64,000 nucleotides of DNA from Oceanospirillum sanctuarii (GTDB lineage: Bacteria > Pseudomonadota > Gammaproteobacteria > Pseudomonadales > Halomonadaceae): assembly GCF_002150805.1 (NCBI RefSeq), contig NZ_MTBA01000003.1, positions 434,001 through 498,000 on the forward strand. Direction: 5' to 3'. The notes beneath the pieces are model-generated. The model did not search any database. It saw only the letters and a program-made list of their open reading frames with translations, and was not told the DNA's origin. Position numbers and translations under genes: made by a program. Shown one piece after another: positions 8,731 through 17,671 of this stretch (its first letter is position 1; every line of letters starts with the position of its first letter).

Positions 8731-9642
8731 ATGGCTAAAAATCGTTACCCTGAAAGCTTCTGGCATCCGCGCTACTGGCCAACCTGGACAGGCTTCTTTT
8801 TTATCTGGCTGGCTGCTTTTATGCCATGGCCGGTGAAACGCGGAATCGGCAGCGCACTGGGCTATCTACTTTGGGCTCTTGCTAAAAGCCGTCGTCATAT
8901 AACAGAGGTTAACATTAGTCTCTGCTTTCCAGAGCTTAGTCTTTCGGAGCAAAAACGGCTGGTCAAAGATGTTTTTATCGCCAACGGCATCGGTCTTCTT
9001 GAAACGGCCACCGCCTGGTTTCGTGATCCCGAATACTTACGCCCAAAATGCCGCATCAAGGGAGCGGAGCATCTGCAGGCTGCACTTAATCAGGGCAAAG
9101 GTGCCATCATTATCGGTATCCATTTCAGCACGCTGGATCTGGCCGGAGCGATCAACAAGCTCTGGTTCGATATCGATACCTTCTACCGTAAGCACAACAA
9201 CCCGGTTTTCGAGTGGATCATGACCCGATCCCGTAAACGCATCTATGGTGCCGCCATTGACCGCCATGATCTGAAAGGGGCTCTGAAACGCATCAAGAGC
9301 GGTCGAGCGATCTGGTACTCCCCTGATCAGGACTTTGGCCGCAAGGTTAGCGTCTTTGCTCCCTTCTTCGGCATTGAAGCTGCGTCCATCAAGATGACCG
9401 CCCGTCTGGCCAAAATGACCAGCTGTGCAGCGGTTCCACTTGCCGTTCGTCGCCTTGAAGATAACAGCTACGAGCTGGAATACTTCCCCGCGCTGGATAA
9501 CTTCCCATCCGGTAACGATGTAGCAGACGCAGGTCGTATCAACAGCATTATTGAAGGCCTGATCAGACAGCACCCGGAACAATATATGTGGATGCACCGT
9601 CGCTTCAAAACCCGCCCCGAAGGGGACAAGGGCTTCTATTAA
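8731..9642 (+). CDS. lpxL: LpxL/HtrB-type lipid A acyltransferase
   Basis: 303 aa, a late acyltransferase that adds a secondary acyl chain to Kdo-lipid A at the inner membrane. An N-terminal membrane segment (about 17-31) is followed by the catalytic H131-x4-D136 motif (HFSTLD) and YSPDQDFG, the conserved YxPDQD block of the family. MWMHRRFKTRP at the C-terminus is the usual LpxL/LpxM ending. The family's acid is Glu in E. coli LpxL and Asp here, a common variant. LpxL or LpxM specificity cannot be decided; LpxL is the default. AAGGA lies just upstream of the ATG. Confidence 0.85.
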   Translation: MAKNRYPESFWHPRYWPTWTGFFFIWLAAFMPWPVKRGIGSALGYLLWALAKSRRHITEVNISLCFPELSLSEQKRLVKDVFIANGIGLLETATAWFRDPEYLRPKCRIKGAEHLQAALNQGKGAIIIGIHFSTLDLAGAINKLWFDIDTFYRKHNNPVFEWIMTRSRKRIYGAAIDRHDLKGALKRIKSGRAIWYSPDQDFGRKVSVFAPFFGIEAASIKMTARLAKMTSCAAVPLAVRRLEDNSYELEYFPALDNFPSGNDVADAGRINSIIEGLIRQHPEQYMWMHRRFKTRPEGDKGFY

Positions 9643-9748
9643 TTGATCTGGTTCATGCTTTAGTCTTCATACATATATAGAAAGCACTGCTTTTCCTTTA
9701 ATATCTTCCTTTCAAATTAATCATTCGATCATGGAAAGGGGATATTTT

Positions 9749-11161
9749 GTGAAGATTAAAGCGCTGGTAACCGGGCTTTCTTTGGCCTTAGCCTCTACTT
9801 TCAGCAATGCAGCTGATGACATTAAGATTTACAGTAGCATCGCTCCAGAGTTTAAAGAAATTGAACCCAGCTTTAATCTGGTTCTCTTTTCAAGCATACA
9901 ATCACTCGCTAAATATGAGTCTAATGCAACGGGTGTTGCCCCTCTGGAAGACGGGGCAAGTCTGGCAGATCGATTAGCGTCAGCCGCACAACAGAATATT
10001 CCATACCTCGCTCAAGCAACCCTGGATAACAAAAAAGAAGGTAGTGATGGATGGCTATCATCCTCATCCAGCAGCACTCAACTTAATGTCAGTATCTGGA
10101 ACACCAGGTCCGGCGAGAAAGTATTCAGCTGGACTGAGGCTTATGGTCAGGTTTCTCCTGAGTCTTTGGTCTCGAAGTTGGAGTATCAGCTCCCTCTTCA
10201 GTTAAAAACATCTCTGAAAGAGGTTGGTCATGTAATTCAAGCCGAAAAGGGGCTTGTTTATTTCGACCTCGGTGCCGCCGCAAATGTTAAAAAAGGTGAG
10301 ATATTTCGTGTCTTCCGACCTGGTAAGGAACTGCTGAATGCTAAAGGTGAACCTTTCGGCGCGCTGGAAGAGCAAACAGGTATCATTAAAGTTCTTGAGG
10401 TACAGTCTACTTACGCTACCGCCGAAGTTCTCCTTGGCCGACTTTCTATCCAAGCCGAAGACAATGTAGAACGTGCTAAAGATCAGAACCCAAGTGCTTA
10501 TCGCGGAAAAATTGTTTCCTCATTAGATGATAAAGTCGCAATCAGCCTAGGCAAGAAAGTCGGTGTGACTGAAGGCTCTTACTATGCGGTCTTTAAAGAC
10601 GTTAAGAATATTCAGGACGGTGAATCCTTCCGCGAAGAGGTCGGCCAGATTCGTATCGAAGAAGTTGAAGAAAACTTCTCTAAGGGGCGCCTATCTCTGT
10701 CAAACCATTATTCGCTAGCTAAAGCGATGATGAATGAAGGTGATTACGTTGAAGAGATCGAGCCTACACGAAAAGATCAGTTCTCAGTCGGTATCCTCAA
10801 TACCAGTATCCTTGGAGATGCCAGTGGCAGTATCTACACCTTTGGTTATCAGCAAGATTCAAGCACACAAGTAGACTTAGTTTACCGTGCTAAAGTTGGT
10901 TTTGGTGATGCGTTCCTGCTAAGTGGCGGTGTCATGAATAGCGTTAACCATAGTCAGAACATTTTTTACGGATTGGATGTTATGTATCTGGATGGGCTAG
11001 GTGCAAACCTGTTCCTATCAGTCGATATCCCAACACCTTTTGCTAAGGCCATGGATCTGAACATGGAAACTGGCTACATCATGGGTACAAATGATAAGTA
11101 TGAAGGTGTGAACTTTAATGTATCCATCAAGTATCCAATGGATATGCTAGCTGACCTGTAA
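9749..11161 (+). CDS. Exported protein with two FlgT-C-like repeats, function unknown
   Basis: 470 aa from a GTG start at 9749, which has AAGGGG 7 bases upstream; an ATG at 9731 is in frame but overlaps that ribosome site. A signal peptide ends near residue 21 (STFSNA). The middle holds two related beta-rich units at about 168-227 and 262-318, each with a hydrophobic strand, a V-K/T-G turn, a V-F strand and a final I-x-V/I-x-E-V strand, resembling the C-terminal domain of FlgT. The last 130 residues look like alternating strands, perhaps a small barrel or porin-like tail. No flagellar gene is nearby. The gene is AT-richer than its neighbours. Confidence 0.6.
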   Translation: MKIKALVTGLSLALASTFSNAADDIKIYSSIAPEFKEIEPSFNLVLFSSIQSLAKYESNATGVAPLEDGASLADRLASAAQQNIPYLAQATLDNKKEGSDGWLSSSSSSTQLNVSIWNTRSGEKVFSWTEAYGQVSPESLVSKLEYQLPLQLKTSLKEVGHVIQAEKGLVYFDLGAAANVKKGEIFRVFRPGKELLNAKGEPFGALEEQTGIIKVLEVQSTYATAEVLLGRLSIQAEDNVERAKDQNPSAYRGKIVSSLDDKVAISLGKKVGVTEGSYYAVFKDVKNIQDGESFREEVGQIRIEEVEENFSKGRLSLSNHYSLAKAMMNEGDYVEEIEPTRKDQFSVGILNTSILGDASGSIYTFGYQQDSSTQVDLVYRAKVGFGDAFLLSGGVMNSVNHSQNIFYGLDVMYLDGLGANLFLSVDIPTPFAKAMDLNMETGYIMGTNDKYEGVNFNVSIKYPMDMLADL

Positions 11162-11184
11162 AACGCCCTGCGCTTTGCTTTCTG

Positions 11185-11210
11185 ATGAAGGGAGTTCTGT
11201 CTCCCTTCAT
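11185..11210 (+). terminator. Possible terminator hairpin after the FlgT-C-like gene
   Basis: Perfect 10-bp stem ATGAAGGGAG / CTCCCTTCAT with loop TTCTGT. The T tract after it is poor, so it may be a weak or rho-assisted terminator. Confidence 0.45.
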
Positions 11211-11321
11211 TACTTCGTTATATCTCCCCCCCTGATGTATCATTAGCCCATTCAGGTCGTAACTGACCTTCTTTTGCCCAACGCTACTTCTCAAGATTAT
11301 TACCAGGAGCATTTTGCTGCT

Positions 11322-12983
11322 ATGGCACAGTTTGTTTACACCATGAACCGTGTGGGAAAAGTTGTCCCACCGAAGCGTGAGATTCTGAAAGATATCTCAC
11401 TATCCTTCTTCCCCGGTGCAAAAATCGGTGTGCTCGGTCTGAACGGTGCAGGTAAATCCACCCTGCTGCGTATCATGGCGGGTGTGGATACCGAATATAA
11501 CGGTGAAGCCCGTGCCCAGCCGGGTATCAATGTCGGCTATCTGCCACAGGAACCTGTGCTGGATAACAGCAAAACCGTTCGTGAAGTGGTAGAAGAAGCG
11601 CTTTCAGAGATCAAAGACGCTCAGGCACAGCTGGATCTGGTTTACGCGGCTTACGCTGAGCCGGATGCGGACTTCGACAAACTGGCTGCCGAGCAGGCTC
11701 GTCTGGAAAATATCATCGAAGCATCTGACGCGCATAACCTTGAGCGTAAGCTGGAAGTTGCTGCTGAAGCGCTGCGTCTGCCCGAGTGGGATGCCAAAGT
11801 GGAACACCTGTCCGGTGGTGAGCGCCGCCGTGTGGCTCTGTGCCGTCTGCTGCTGTCCAACCCGGACATGCTGCTGCTGGACGAACCAACCAACCACCTG
11901 GATGCAGAATCCGTAGCCTGGCTGGAGCGCTTCCTGCACGAATACGCCGGTACTGTTGTGGCGATCACCCACGACCGTTACTTCCTCGACAACGTAGCCG
12001 GCTGGATTCTGGAACTGGACCGTGGCCACGGTATTCCTTGGGAAGGCAACTACTCCAGCTGGCTGGAGCAGAAAGAAGCCCGTCTGGAGCAGGAAGCCAA
12101 GCAGGAAGCTTCCCGTCAGAAGTCTATGAAAGCGGAACTTGAGTGGGTTCGCTCCAACGCCAAAGGCCGTCACGCCAAGAGCAAAGCGCGTCTGGCACGC
12201 TTTGAAGAGATGCAGTCTCAGGACTTCCAGTCCCGTAACGAAACCAACGAAATCTACATTCCACCGGGACCTCGTCTGGGTGACAAGGTGGTTAACTTCC
12301 ACGGTGTTTCCAAAGCCTTTGGTGACAAGCTACTGATCGACAACCTGGACTTCAGCATCCCTCAGGGTGCTATCGTGGGTATCGTCGGTGGTAACGGTGC
12401 CGGTAAATCGACCCTGTTCAAGATGATCGCCGGTGAAGAGCAGCCGGATTCCGGTACCGTGGAAATCGGTGAAACCGTGAAGCTGGCGTTTGTGAACCAG
12501 AGTCGTGAAAATCTGGACGGTTCGAAAACCGTTTGGGAAGCCCTGTCTGACGGTCAGGACATTCTGACCATCGGCAGCTATCAGGTACCGTCCCGTGCCT
12601 ATGCCGGTCGCTTCAACTTTAAAGGCAACGACCAGCAGAAGTTTGTGAAAGATCTGTCCGGTGGTGAGCGTGGCCGTCTGCATCTGGCACACACCCTGAA
12701 ACAGGGCGCTAACGTGCTGCTGCTCGATGAACCGTCAAACGATCTGGATATCGAGACCCTGCGTGCACTGGAAGAAGCACTGCTGAACTTCCCGGGCTGC
12801 GCCTTCGTGATCTCCCACGACCGTTGGTTCCTTGACCGTATCGCCACGCACATTCTGGCGTACGAAGGCGAGTCCAAGGTGGAATTCTTTACCGGTAACT
12901 ACACCGAGTACGAAGCGGACTACCACAAGCGTGTCGGTTCTGACGTGCCGAAACGTGTGAAATACAAGCGTATCGACGCGTAA
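11322..12983 (+). CDS. ettA: ABC-F energy-dependent translational throttle protein
   Basis: 553 aa soluble ABC-F ATPase that binds the ribosomal E site and gates entry into elongation according to the ATP/ADP ratio. Two ABC domains: the first has Walker A GLNGAGKST (39-47), the signature LSGGERRR and LLLDEPTNHLD; the second has GGNGAGKST, the signature LSGGERGR and LLLDEPSNDLD. The basic inter-domain linker (about 245-305) is the P-site tRNA-contacting region of the family. The start at 11322 (MAQFVYTMNRVGKVVPPK) matches the EttA N-terminus, with CAGGAG upstream. The 3' end is followed by a short tandem copy of itself. Confidence 0.96.
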   Translation: MAQFVYTMNRVGKVVPPKREILKDISLSFFPGAKIGVLGLNGAGKSTLLRIMAGVDTEYNGEARAQPGINVGYLPQEPVLDNSKTVREVVEEALSEIKDAQAQLDLVYAAYAEPDADFDKLAAEQARLENIIEASDAHNLERKLEVAAEALRLPEWDAKVEHLSGGERRRVALCRLLLSNPDMLLLDEPTNHLDAESVAWLERFLHEYAGTVVAITHDRYFLDNVAGWILELDRGHGIPWEGNYSSWLEQKEARLEQEAKQEASRQKSMKAELEWVRSNAKGRHAKSKARLARFEEMQSQDFQSRNETNEIYIPPGPRLGDKVVNFHGVSKAFGDKLLIDNLDFSIPQGAIVGIVGGNGAGKSTLFKMIAGEEQPDSGTVEIGETVKLAFVNQSRENLDGSKTVWEALSDGQDILTIGSYQVPSRAYAGRFNFKGNDQQKFVKDLSGGERGRLHLAHTLKQGANVLLLDEPSNDLDIETLRALEEALLNFPGCAFVISHDRWFLDRIATHILAYEGESKVEFFTGNYTEYEADYHKRVGSDVPKRVKYKRIDA

Positions 12984-13008
12984 TAGAGCCAAGCGTATCG
13001 ACGCGTAA
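12965..13008 (+). repeat. 19-bp direct repeat spanning the ettA stop codon
   Basis: CAAGCGTATCGACGCGTAA occurs at 12965-12983, where it encodes the last EttA codons and the stop, and again at 12990-13008, separated by TAGAGC. The second copy is non-coding. Confidence 0.95.
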
Positions 13009-13024
13009 GGCTTTATCGCCAAAC

Positions 13025-13055
13025 AAAAAACGGAGCCCCGGGCTCCGTTTTTTTT
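13025..13055 (+). terminator. ettA terminator
   Basis: Stem AAAAAACGGAGC / GCTCCGTTTTTT with the tight loop CCCG and a T8 tail. The A-rich left arm could also serve the opposing DUF411 gene. Confidence 0.92.
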
Positions 13056-13072
13056 ATATCTGATGTCAGACC

Positions 13073-13561
13073 CTAATAGTCTTCATAGCGATTATAGGTG
13101 CTCACCTTGCCTGCTTTATCCATGGCATAAACCGAGAAATCATCCTTACGGGCACCGTCAAAATCCATACCCGGACCACCGGATGGCATACCCGGAACCG
13201 TCAGCAGGTGGATATTATTTTGTGAGGCCAACAGCGTCTTAATATCCTGCGCAGGCACATGCCCTTCAATCACCTTACCATTGACCAGAGCGGTGTGGCA
13301 GGAAGCCCCCTGTTGAGGTACACCGTATTGTTGCTTGATCGGATTCACATCATTCATCTCGATCGATTCAACCTGAAAGTCGTGATCTTCCAGATGCTCA
13401 ATCCAGCCCTTACAACAGCCACAGCTAGGACTGTGATAAACCTTAATGCTGTAAATCTGATCGTTTTTCCCTTCCAGCCAGACTGGATCAGCGGCCAGTG
13501 TCGACGGGCTGGTCACTGCCATAATCGCCGCTGCGGTCAGGCCTAACAAAGTTTTTTTCAT
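13073..13561 (-). CDS. DUF411 periplasmic metal-binding protein
   Basis: 162 aa with a signal peptide cleaved near residue 24 (TLAA). It contains the DUF411 core: SCGCC (C47, C49, C50), then SCHTA (C88-H89) and the GHVPA motif (H101). Proteins of this family usually travel with copper or silver resistance genes and are thought to bind metal in the periplasm. Here it stands alone, with no copper pump or oxidase nearby. The C-terminal GGPGMDF segment is also typical. Confidence 0.8.
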   Translation of the reverse strand: MKKTLLGLTAAAIMAVTSPSTLAADPVWLEGKNDQIYSIKVYHSPSCGCCKGWIEHLEDHDFQVESIEMNDVNPIKQQYGVPQQGASCHTALVNGKVIEGHVPAQDIKTLLASQNNIHLLTVPGMPSGGPGMDFDGARKDDFSVYAMDKAGKVSTYNRYEDY

Positions 13562-13655
13562 CCGGGATTCTCCAGAAATAAGTGTGCGTTCTTGGTATTA
13601 CGCTATCAGACAAGCTACTGGATGTATTGATCCATATCGAATCGATACATCACGA

Positions 13656-14483
13656 TCATTCAGGATCCCCCCTCTCCCAGAGCCTGCCCGGCCGACTGCT
13701 TCCTTGCATTCGACAAACAGGTATAGCAAGTTCTTTACCGACACCCTTAAGCTTTTCAAAATTGTCCTTTGACATATTCATACCGCCAATTAATGAGTTC
13801 ATACGCAGACCTTCCGGCATATCTATCTTCGTAGCCTTTTTGGTGAAATGAACTAAGCGGAATTCCTGTTCATAAGCCCAATCAATTGTCTTTGTTGCCA
13901 GTAGCTTCTTGATTGCCTGATGAGGCGTAAACAACACTTCAGATAGGCACACTTCCGGTAACAAACTGCTATAAGTCACATCGTGCATACGAAGCTCATG
14001 CCCATTCTTTCCTGCAAATTCCATTTTTCTCAGATCGTATTCAATACAAAAACCGCTATGCCCGGATGCATAATGCGCCCAACTTAAAGGGATTTCATAG
14101 CAGCTTGAGAAGCACTGCACACCAAAAGTTTTCAAGTGCTTTTTAACATGATGAATAATATTTTCTTGAGATGAAAAGCCTCCATCTAGCCAAAGCTTTA
14201 ACTCCTCTAAAATATTTTCATTAAACAACCAATGTGCATTTACAGGCTGATAACCTTTAAACAGCGCCTGCAATGCAGCGTTTAACTCTTCTTCTGTAAA
14301 ACCACTGCGATAAGACAGGTCTCGAATACTTAACTGAATATCAAACGGATCATTAAAACTTTCTGGATCTGAGATATACAATCTGCCATCACGCAGAGAT
14401 TCAATTCGACACTCAGATTCTTCCTTAACGATAGGTTCATAACGATAAATCGGAACCCCTGTTATTCCATTTACATGTTCCAT
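13656..14483 (-). CDS. DUF2971 domain protein
   Basis: 275 aa, soluble. The DUF2971 start motif is clear: IYRYEPI near 12-18, then RLYISDPESFNDPFD at 34-48. A later CFSSCYEIPLSWAHYASGHSGFCIEYD block is the second family hallmark, where C-F-S and W-x-H-Y/A are conserved. Biochemical function is unknown; the family occurs often in accessory regions and defence neighbourhoods. The ATG has AAGGAA 8 bases upstream. Codon use is clearly AT-richer than in the flanking genes, suggesting acquisition by transfer. Confidence 0.8.
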   Translation of the reverse strand: MEHVNGITGVPIYRYEPIVKEESECRIESLRDGRLYISDPESFNDPFDIQLSIRDLSYRSGFTEEELNAALQALFKGYQPVNAHWLFNENILEELKLWLDGGFSSQENIIHHVKKHLKTFGVQCFSSCYEIPLSWAHYASGHSGFCIEYDLRKMEFAGKNGHELRMHDVTYSSLLPEVCLSEVLFTPHQAIKKLLATKTIDWAYEQEFRLVHFTKKATKIDMPEGLRMNSLIGGMNMSKDNFEKLKGVGKELAIPVCRMQGSSRPGRLWERGDPE

Positions 14484-14531
14484 CTATTATTTCCTTATCA
14501 TTCAAATCTACAGCTACCAAATATCCTAATA

Positions 14532-14565
14532 AAAACCCCGATCACTTTGCAGTGATCGGGGTTTT
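14532..14565 (-). terminator. TRAP operon terminator
   Basis: Perfect 14-bp stem AAAACCCCGATCAC / GTGATCGGGGTTTT, placed 30 bases past the dctM-like stop on the minus strand, with T-rich sequence on both sides. Confidence 0.9.
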
Positions 14566-14594
14566 CTTTGATTCTATGACCCGTTGCTCAGCGA

Positions 14595-15989
14595 TTACTC
14601 ACCATAAACAACCGTTGGTAACCAGGTGGCCAATTCCGGCCAGATGGTCAGCGCCAGCAACATCGAGATCTGAATCAGAATAAACGGAATCACACCTTTA
14701 TAAATTGCAGAGGTCGGCACAGAAGGCGGCGCTACGCCCCTCAGATAGAAGAGTGCAAAACCAAATGGTGGCGTCAGGAAGGAGGTCTGCAGATTGATTG
14801 CCATCATAATACCCAGCCAGACCGGATCCAGCCCCATCATCATCAGTACCGGAGCGACAATCGGCACGACAACAAAGGTGATCTCGATAAAGTCGAGGAT
14901 AAAGCCCAGCAGGAACATCACCAGCATTACGATGATCATGGCACCGACAACACCGCCCGGCATCTGTTCAAACCAGTGGTGGATCAGCTCTTCACCGCCA
15001 AAGCCACGGAACACCAGAGAGAAAACAGAAGCACCAATCAGAATCAGGAACACCATGGCGGTTACGTTAGTGGTAGAACGTACCACTTCGCCCAGCATCT
15101 TCATGTTCAGCTGTTTCTGGAAAGCCGCAAGAATCGCTGCACCGAAGGCACCAACACCGGCCGCTTCTGTCGGAGTCGCAGCGCCGGTCAGGATAGACCC
15201 CAATACCGCCACAATCAGTACCACCGGTGGAACCAGACCTTTCAGCAGGATCACTGCCAGAGGCTCCTGAACGTGTCGATCCGCCTGAATCTGCTCACGA
15301 CTTACGGCAGGTGCCGATTCCGGTTTCAGCCAGGCCACAATCATCATATAAACGATATAAGCCGCAACCAGTAACAGTCCTGGAATCATGGCACCCACAA
15401 AAAGGTCACCCACAGAAACCGTTTTCGGACTGAATACGCCCATATTCAGCTGCGCCTGTTGGTACGCACTGGACAATACATCACCCAGAAGAACCAGAGC
15501 GATAGATGGTGGAATAATCTGACCCAGCGTACCGGTTGCACAGATTGCACCGGTCGCCAGTGATGGCGAATAACCACGCTTGAGCATCGTTGGCAGGGAG
15601 ATCAGGCCCATAGTAACCACGGTCGCACCGACAATACCGGTACTGGCCGCCAGCAGCATGCCTACCACAACAACGGAGATACCCAGACCACCGCGCATGG
15701 AGCCAAACAACAGCGCCATCGCATCCAGCAGGGTTTCTGCAACCTTAGATTTCTCCAGCAACACGCCCATCAGTACGAAAAGCGGCACCGCAATCAGCGT
15801 CTGGTTGGTCATAATACCGTACAGACGATTCGGGAAAGCCTGCAGGAAGGCCGGATCGAAAACACCAAAGGCCATACCGCCACCGGCAAAGACCAGCGCG
15901 GTACCCGCCAGTGACAAGGCCACCGGATAGCCGAACATCAATACCACACACACTGCGGCAAACAGAAACAGAGGCAGGAACTCAACCAC
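14595..15989 (-). CDS. TRAP transporter large permease (DctM family)
   Basis: 464 aa, about 12 hydrophobic segments. The large subunit carries out sodium-coupled uptake of organic acids or related solutes across the inner membrane. The conserved GATVVTMGLISLPTMLKRGY, GTLGQIIPPSIALVL and TPTEAAGVGAFGA blocks identify DctM. The length (over 450 aa) is nearer to the mannitol/chloroaromatic-type TRAP group than to DctM itself. It starts with GTG at 15989, sharing one base with the stop of the small permease, so the two are translationally coupled. No periplasmic binding protein gene is adjacent. Confidence 0.9.
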   Translation of the reverse strand: MVEFLPLFLFAAVCVVLMFGYPVALSLAGTALVFAGGGMAFGVFDPAFLQAFPNRLYGIMTNQTLIAVPLFVLMGVLLEKSKVAETLLDAMALLFGSMRGGLGISVVVVGMLLAASTGIVGATVVTMGLISLPTMLKRGYSPSLATGAICATGTLGQIIPPSIALVLLGDVLSSAYQQAQLNMGVFSPKTVSVGDLFVGAMIPGLLLVAAYIVYMMIVAWLKPESAPAVSREQIQADRHVQEPLAVILLKGLVPPVVLIVAVLGSILTGAATPTEAAGVGAFGAAILAAFQKQLNMKMLGEVVRSTTNVTAMVFLILIGASVFSLVFRGFGGEELIHHWFEQMPGGVVGAMIIVMLVMFLLGFILDFIEITFVVVPIVAPVLMMMGLDPVWLGIMMAINLQTSFLTPPFGFALFYLRGVAPPSVPTSAIYKGVIPFILIQISMLLALTIWPELATWLPTVVYGE

Positions 15990-16546
15990 TAGACTTTCTC
16001 CTCATTCACATGATGTTCAACCTGAGGGCCTTTACCCATCAGAACCAGCAGGTTACGCAGTGCTTCAGCAAGCGCCTGGAGTAGCATCAGGCCAACCATT
16101 GCCAGAATCAGAGTTTTCAGCAGATAAACGCCATGGATACCGCCAGCTTCAGGGGAACCTTCCATCACAGCCCAGGAGTTCATCACATACTGCCAGCTTA
16201 TCCAGCCCATAAAGACCATGACCGGGATCAGCAGAAAAATGGAACCGAAGAAATCCACCAGGGCTTTGCGCTCAGGTGTCATCTCCCGATAGAAGATATC
16301 CACACGCACGTGGCCGTCATTCTTGAGGGTGTACCCGGCAGCAAGCATAAAAACAGCTGCATGCAGATACATCACAGACTCCTGCATGGCAATTGAACCG
16401 GTATTTAACAGATAGCGCAGTACAACAACCGCAAACATAACGACCATCATGGCAAGGGTTAGCCAGGAGATAGATCGTCCGACAAGCTCGGTCAAAGCGT
16501 CAATTTTGTTGACCACCTGACTCAGAGCTCCAGAACCATTTGTCAT
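15989..16546 (-). CDS. TRAP transporter small permease (DctQ family)
   Basis: 185 aa with four hydrophobic helices (near 30-50, 68-85, 103-122 and 146-166). It is the membrane scaffold that partners the large permease. The DctQ features are visible: an R-Y-x-L-N segment after helix 1 and a GHVRVDIFY motif (RVDI) before helix 3. AGAGG lies 6 bases before the ATG. Upstream there is no dctP; the next gene is dsbA in its own transcription unit. Confidence 0.88.
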   Translation of the reverse strand: MTNGSGALSQVVNKIDALTELVGRSISWLTLAMMVVMFAVVVLRYLLNTGSIAMQESVMYLHAAVFMLAAGYTLKNDGHVRVDIFYREMTPERKALVDFFGSIFLLIPVMVFMGWISWQYVMNSWAVMEGSPEAGGIHGVYLLKTLILAMVGLMLLQALAEALRNLLVLMGKGPQVEHHVNEEKV

Positions 16547-16759
16547 GGTTGACCTCTTTTTTATTTAGTTGTTAGCCCATTTTTTTATTTCGACACTCGC
16601 TCCAGTGGCTTTCCCTGGGCAGGGAGAGGGGCGATGCCGGTTACTGCAAGACTAATTGCTTAATTTGCAGAGTAGCCCTTTAATCATACTCTGTACTCTT
16701 TGCCTGCGAAAAGTTTTCATTCCGCGCTCTTTAGAACAATTACGTCACAATCAGGACAT

Positions 16760-16787
16760 AAAAAAACCGGCTGAAACAGCCGGCTTC
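16760..16787 (-). terminator. dsbA terminator
   Basis: Stem CCGGCTG / CAGCCGG with loop AAA. On the minus strand it is followed by a run of seven T. Confidence 0.85.
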
Positions 16788-16807
16788 AAAATAATTCACT
16801 GAGCAGA

Positions 16808-17440
16808 TTAGTTCTGACGCTCTTTTTCGATCAGAAACTCAGTGATTTTTAGCATATTTGTCCAACTACCCGCTGTACTGGTATCGATACGATATTTTCC
16901 GTTAACCACCATCGCCGGAACACCCAGCGCCTGATAACCACGGATACGGGCACCAGCCTGATTTACTTTGGATTTAACACCAAAAGATTTCAGCGCGCGC
17001 TCAGCATCTTTTTCACTCACACCGTACTCGGCAAAGAACTCTGCCAGATCAGACGTGCTGGTCAGGCGCTCGTTGTTGCGGTGAATACGGTTGAAAAAAT
17101 CGCTGTGCAGTTTTTCACCAATACCCAGTGCTTCAGCTGCGTAAAAGGCGTTCGCATGGGTCTTCCACACTTTGCTGAAGGTTGCCGGTACACGTTCAAA
17201 ACGGACATCTTCCGGCAGCGTTTCAATCCAGGGTTCAATGTAAGGCTCGAACTCGAAACAGTGCGGGCAGCCATACCAGAAGAGCTCAGCCACTTCGATC
17301 TTACCCGGCTCGGAGACTGCCACCGGCGTACTCAGCTTGATGTAGTGAACACCTTCTTTAAAGTCCTCGGCCTGAGCCGTCAGGGAAACAGCCGCAAACA
17401 AAACAAATGCGCTGAACTGCTGAATCAGTTTTTTTACCAT
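16808..17440 (-). CDS. dsbA: Thiol:disulfide interchange protein DsbA
   Basis: 210 aa periplasmic oxidase that introduces disulfides into exported proteins. A signal peptide ends near AQA (residues 22-24). The thioredoxin-fold active site is C58-P-H-C61 (FWYGCPHCFEF), the DsbA-type CPHC, and the cis-proline loop reads GVPAMVVNG. The helical insertion between them is of DsbA length. It has its own terminator and a 230-base upstream gap; a separate gene, not an operon with the cytochrome. Confidence 0.93.
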   Translation of the reverse strand: MVKKLIQQFSAFVLFAAVSLTAQAEDFKEGVHYIKLSTPVAVSEPGKIEVAELFWYGCPHCFEFEPYIEPWIETLPEDVRFERVPATFSKVWKTHANAFYAAEALGIGEKLHSDFFNRIHRNNERLTSTSDLAEFFAEYGVSEKDAERALKSFGVKSKVNQAGARIRGYQALGVPAMVVNGKYRIDTSTAGSWTNMLKITEFLIEKERQN

Positions 17441-17631
17441 TGCTTAAAGTCCTTTAGGGCCAGAGCGACATGCGCCCGGTATTTTCAACGGCTGATCATT
17501 AAAGATCAGCCCGGTTATCACATGAAGCTATCACATAAAATTATGACGACAACTTACTATACGTCGCAACGCGGATAAAGTTCCCGATCACAACCTGTCA
17601 GGCATGCCTCGTTTACCCGACAGGCGGGCAC

Positions 17632-17659
17632 AAAAAAAGGGCCTTTCGGCCCTTTTTTC
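17632..17659 (-). terminator. Cytochrome c4 gene terminator
   Basis: Stem AAAAAAAGGGCC / GGCCCTTTTTT with a TTTC loop; it sits 13 bases past the cytochrome stop on the minus strand. Confidence 0.9.
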
Positions 17660-17671
17660 AACTACTGGTGC

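Noticed and set aside
17490-17511. Perfect 8-bp hairpin GGCTGATC/GATCAGCC upstream of dsbA
   Set aside because: No T tract and no known motif; not enough to call a site.
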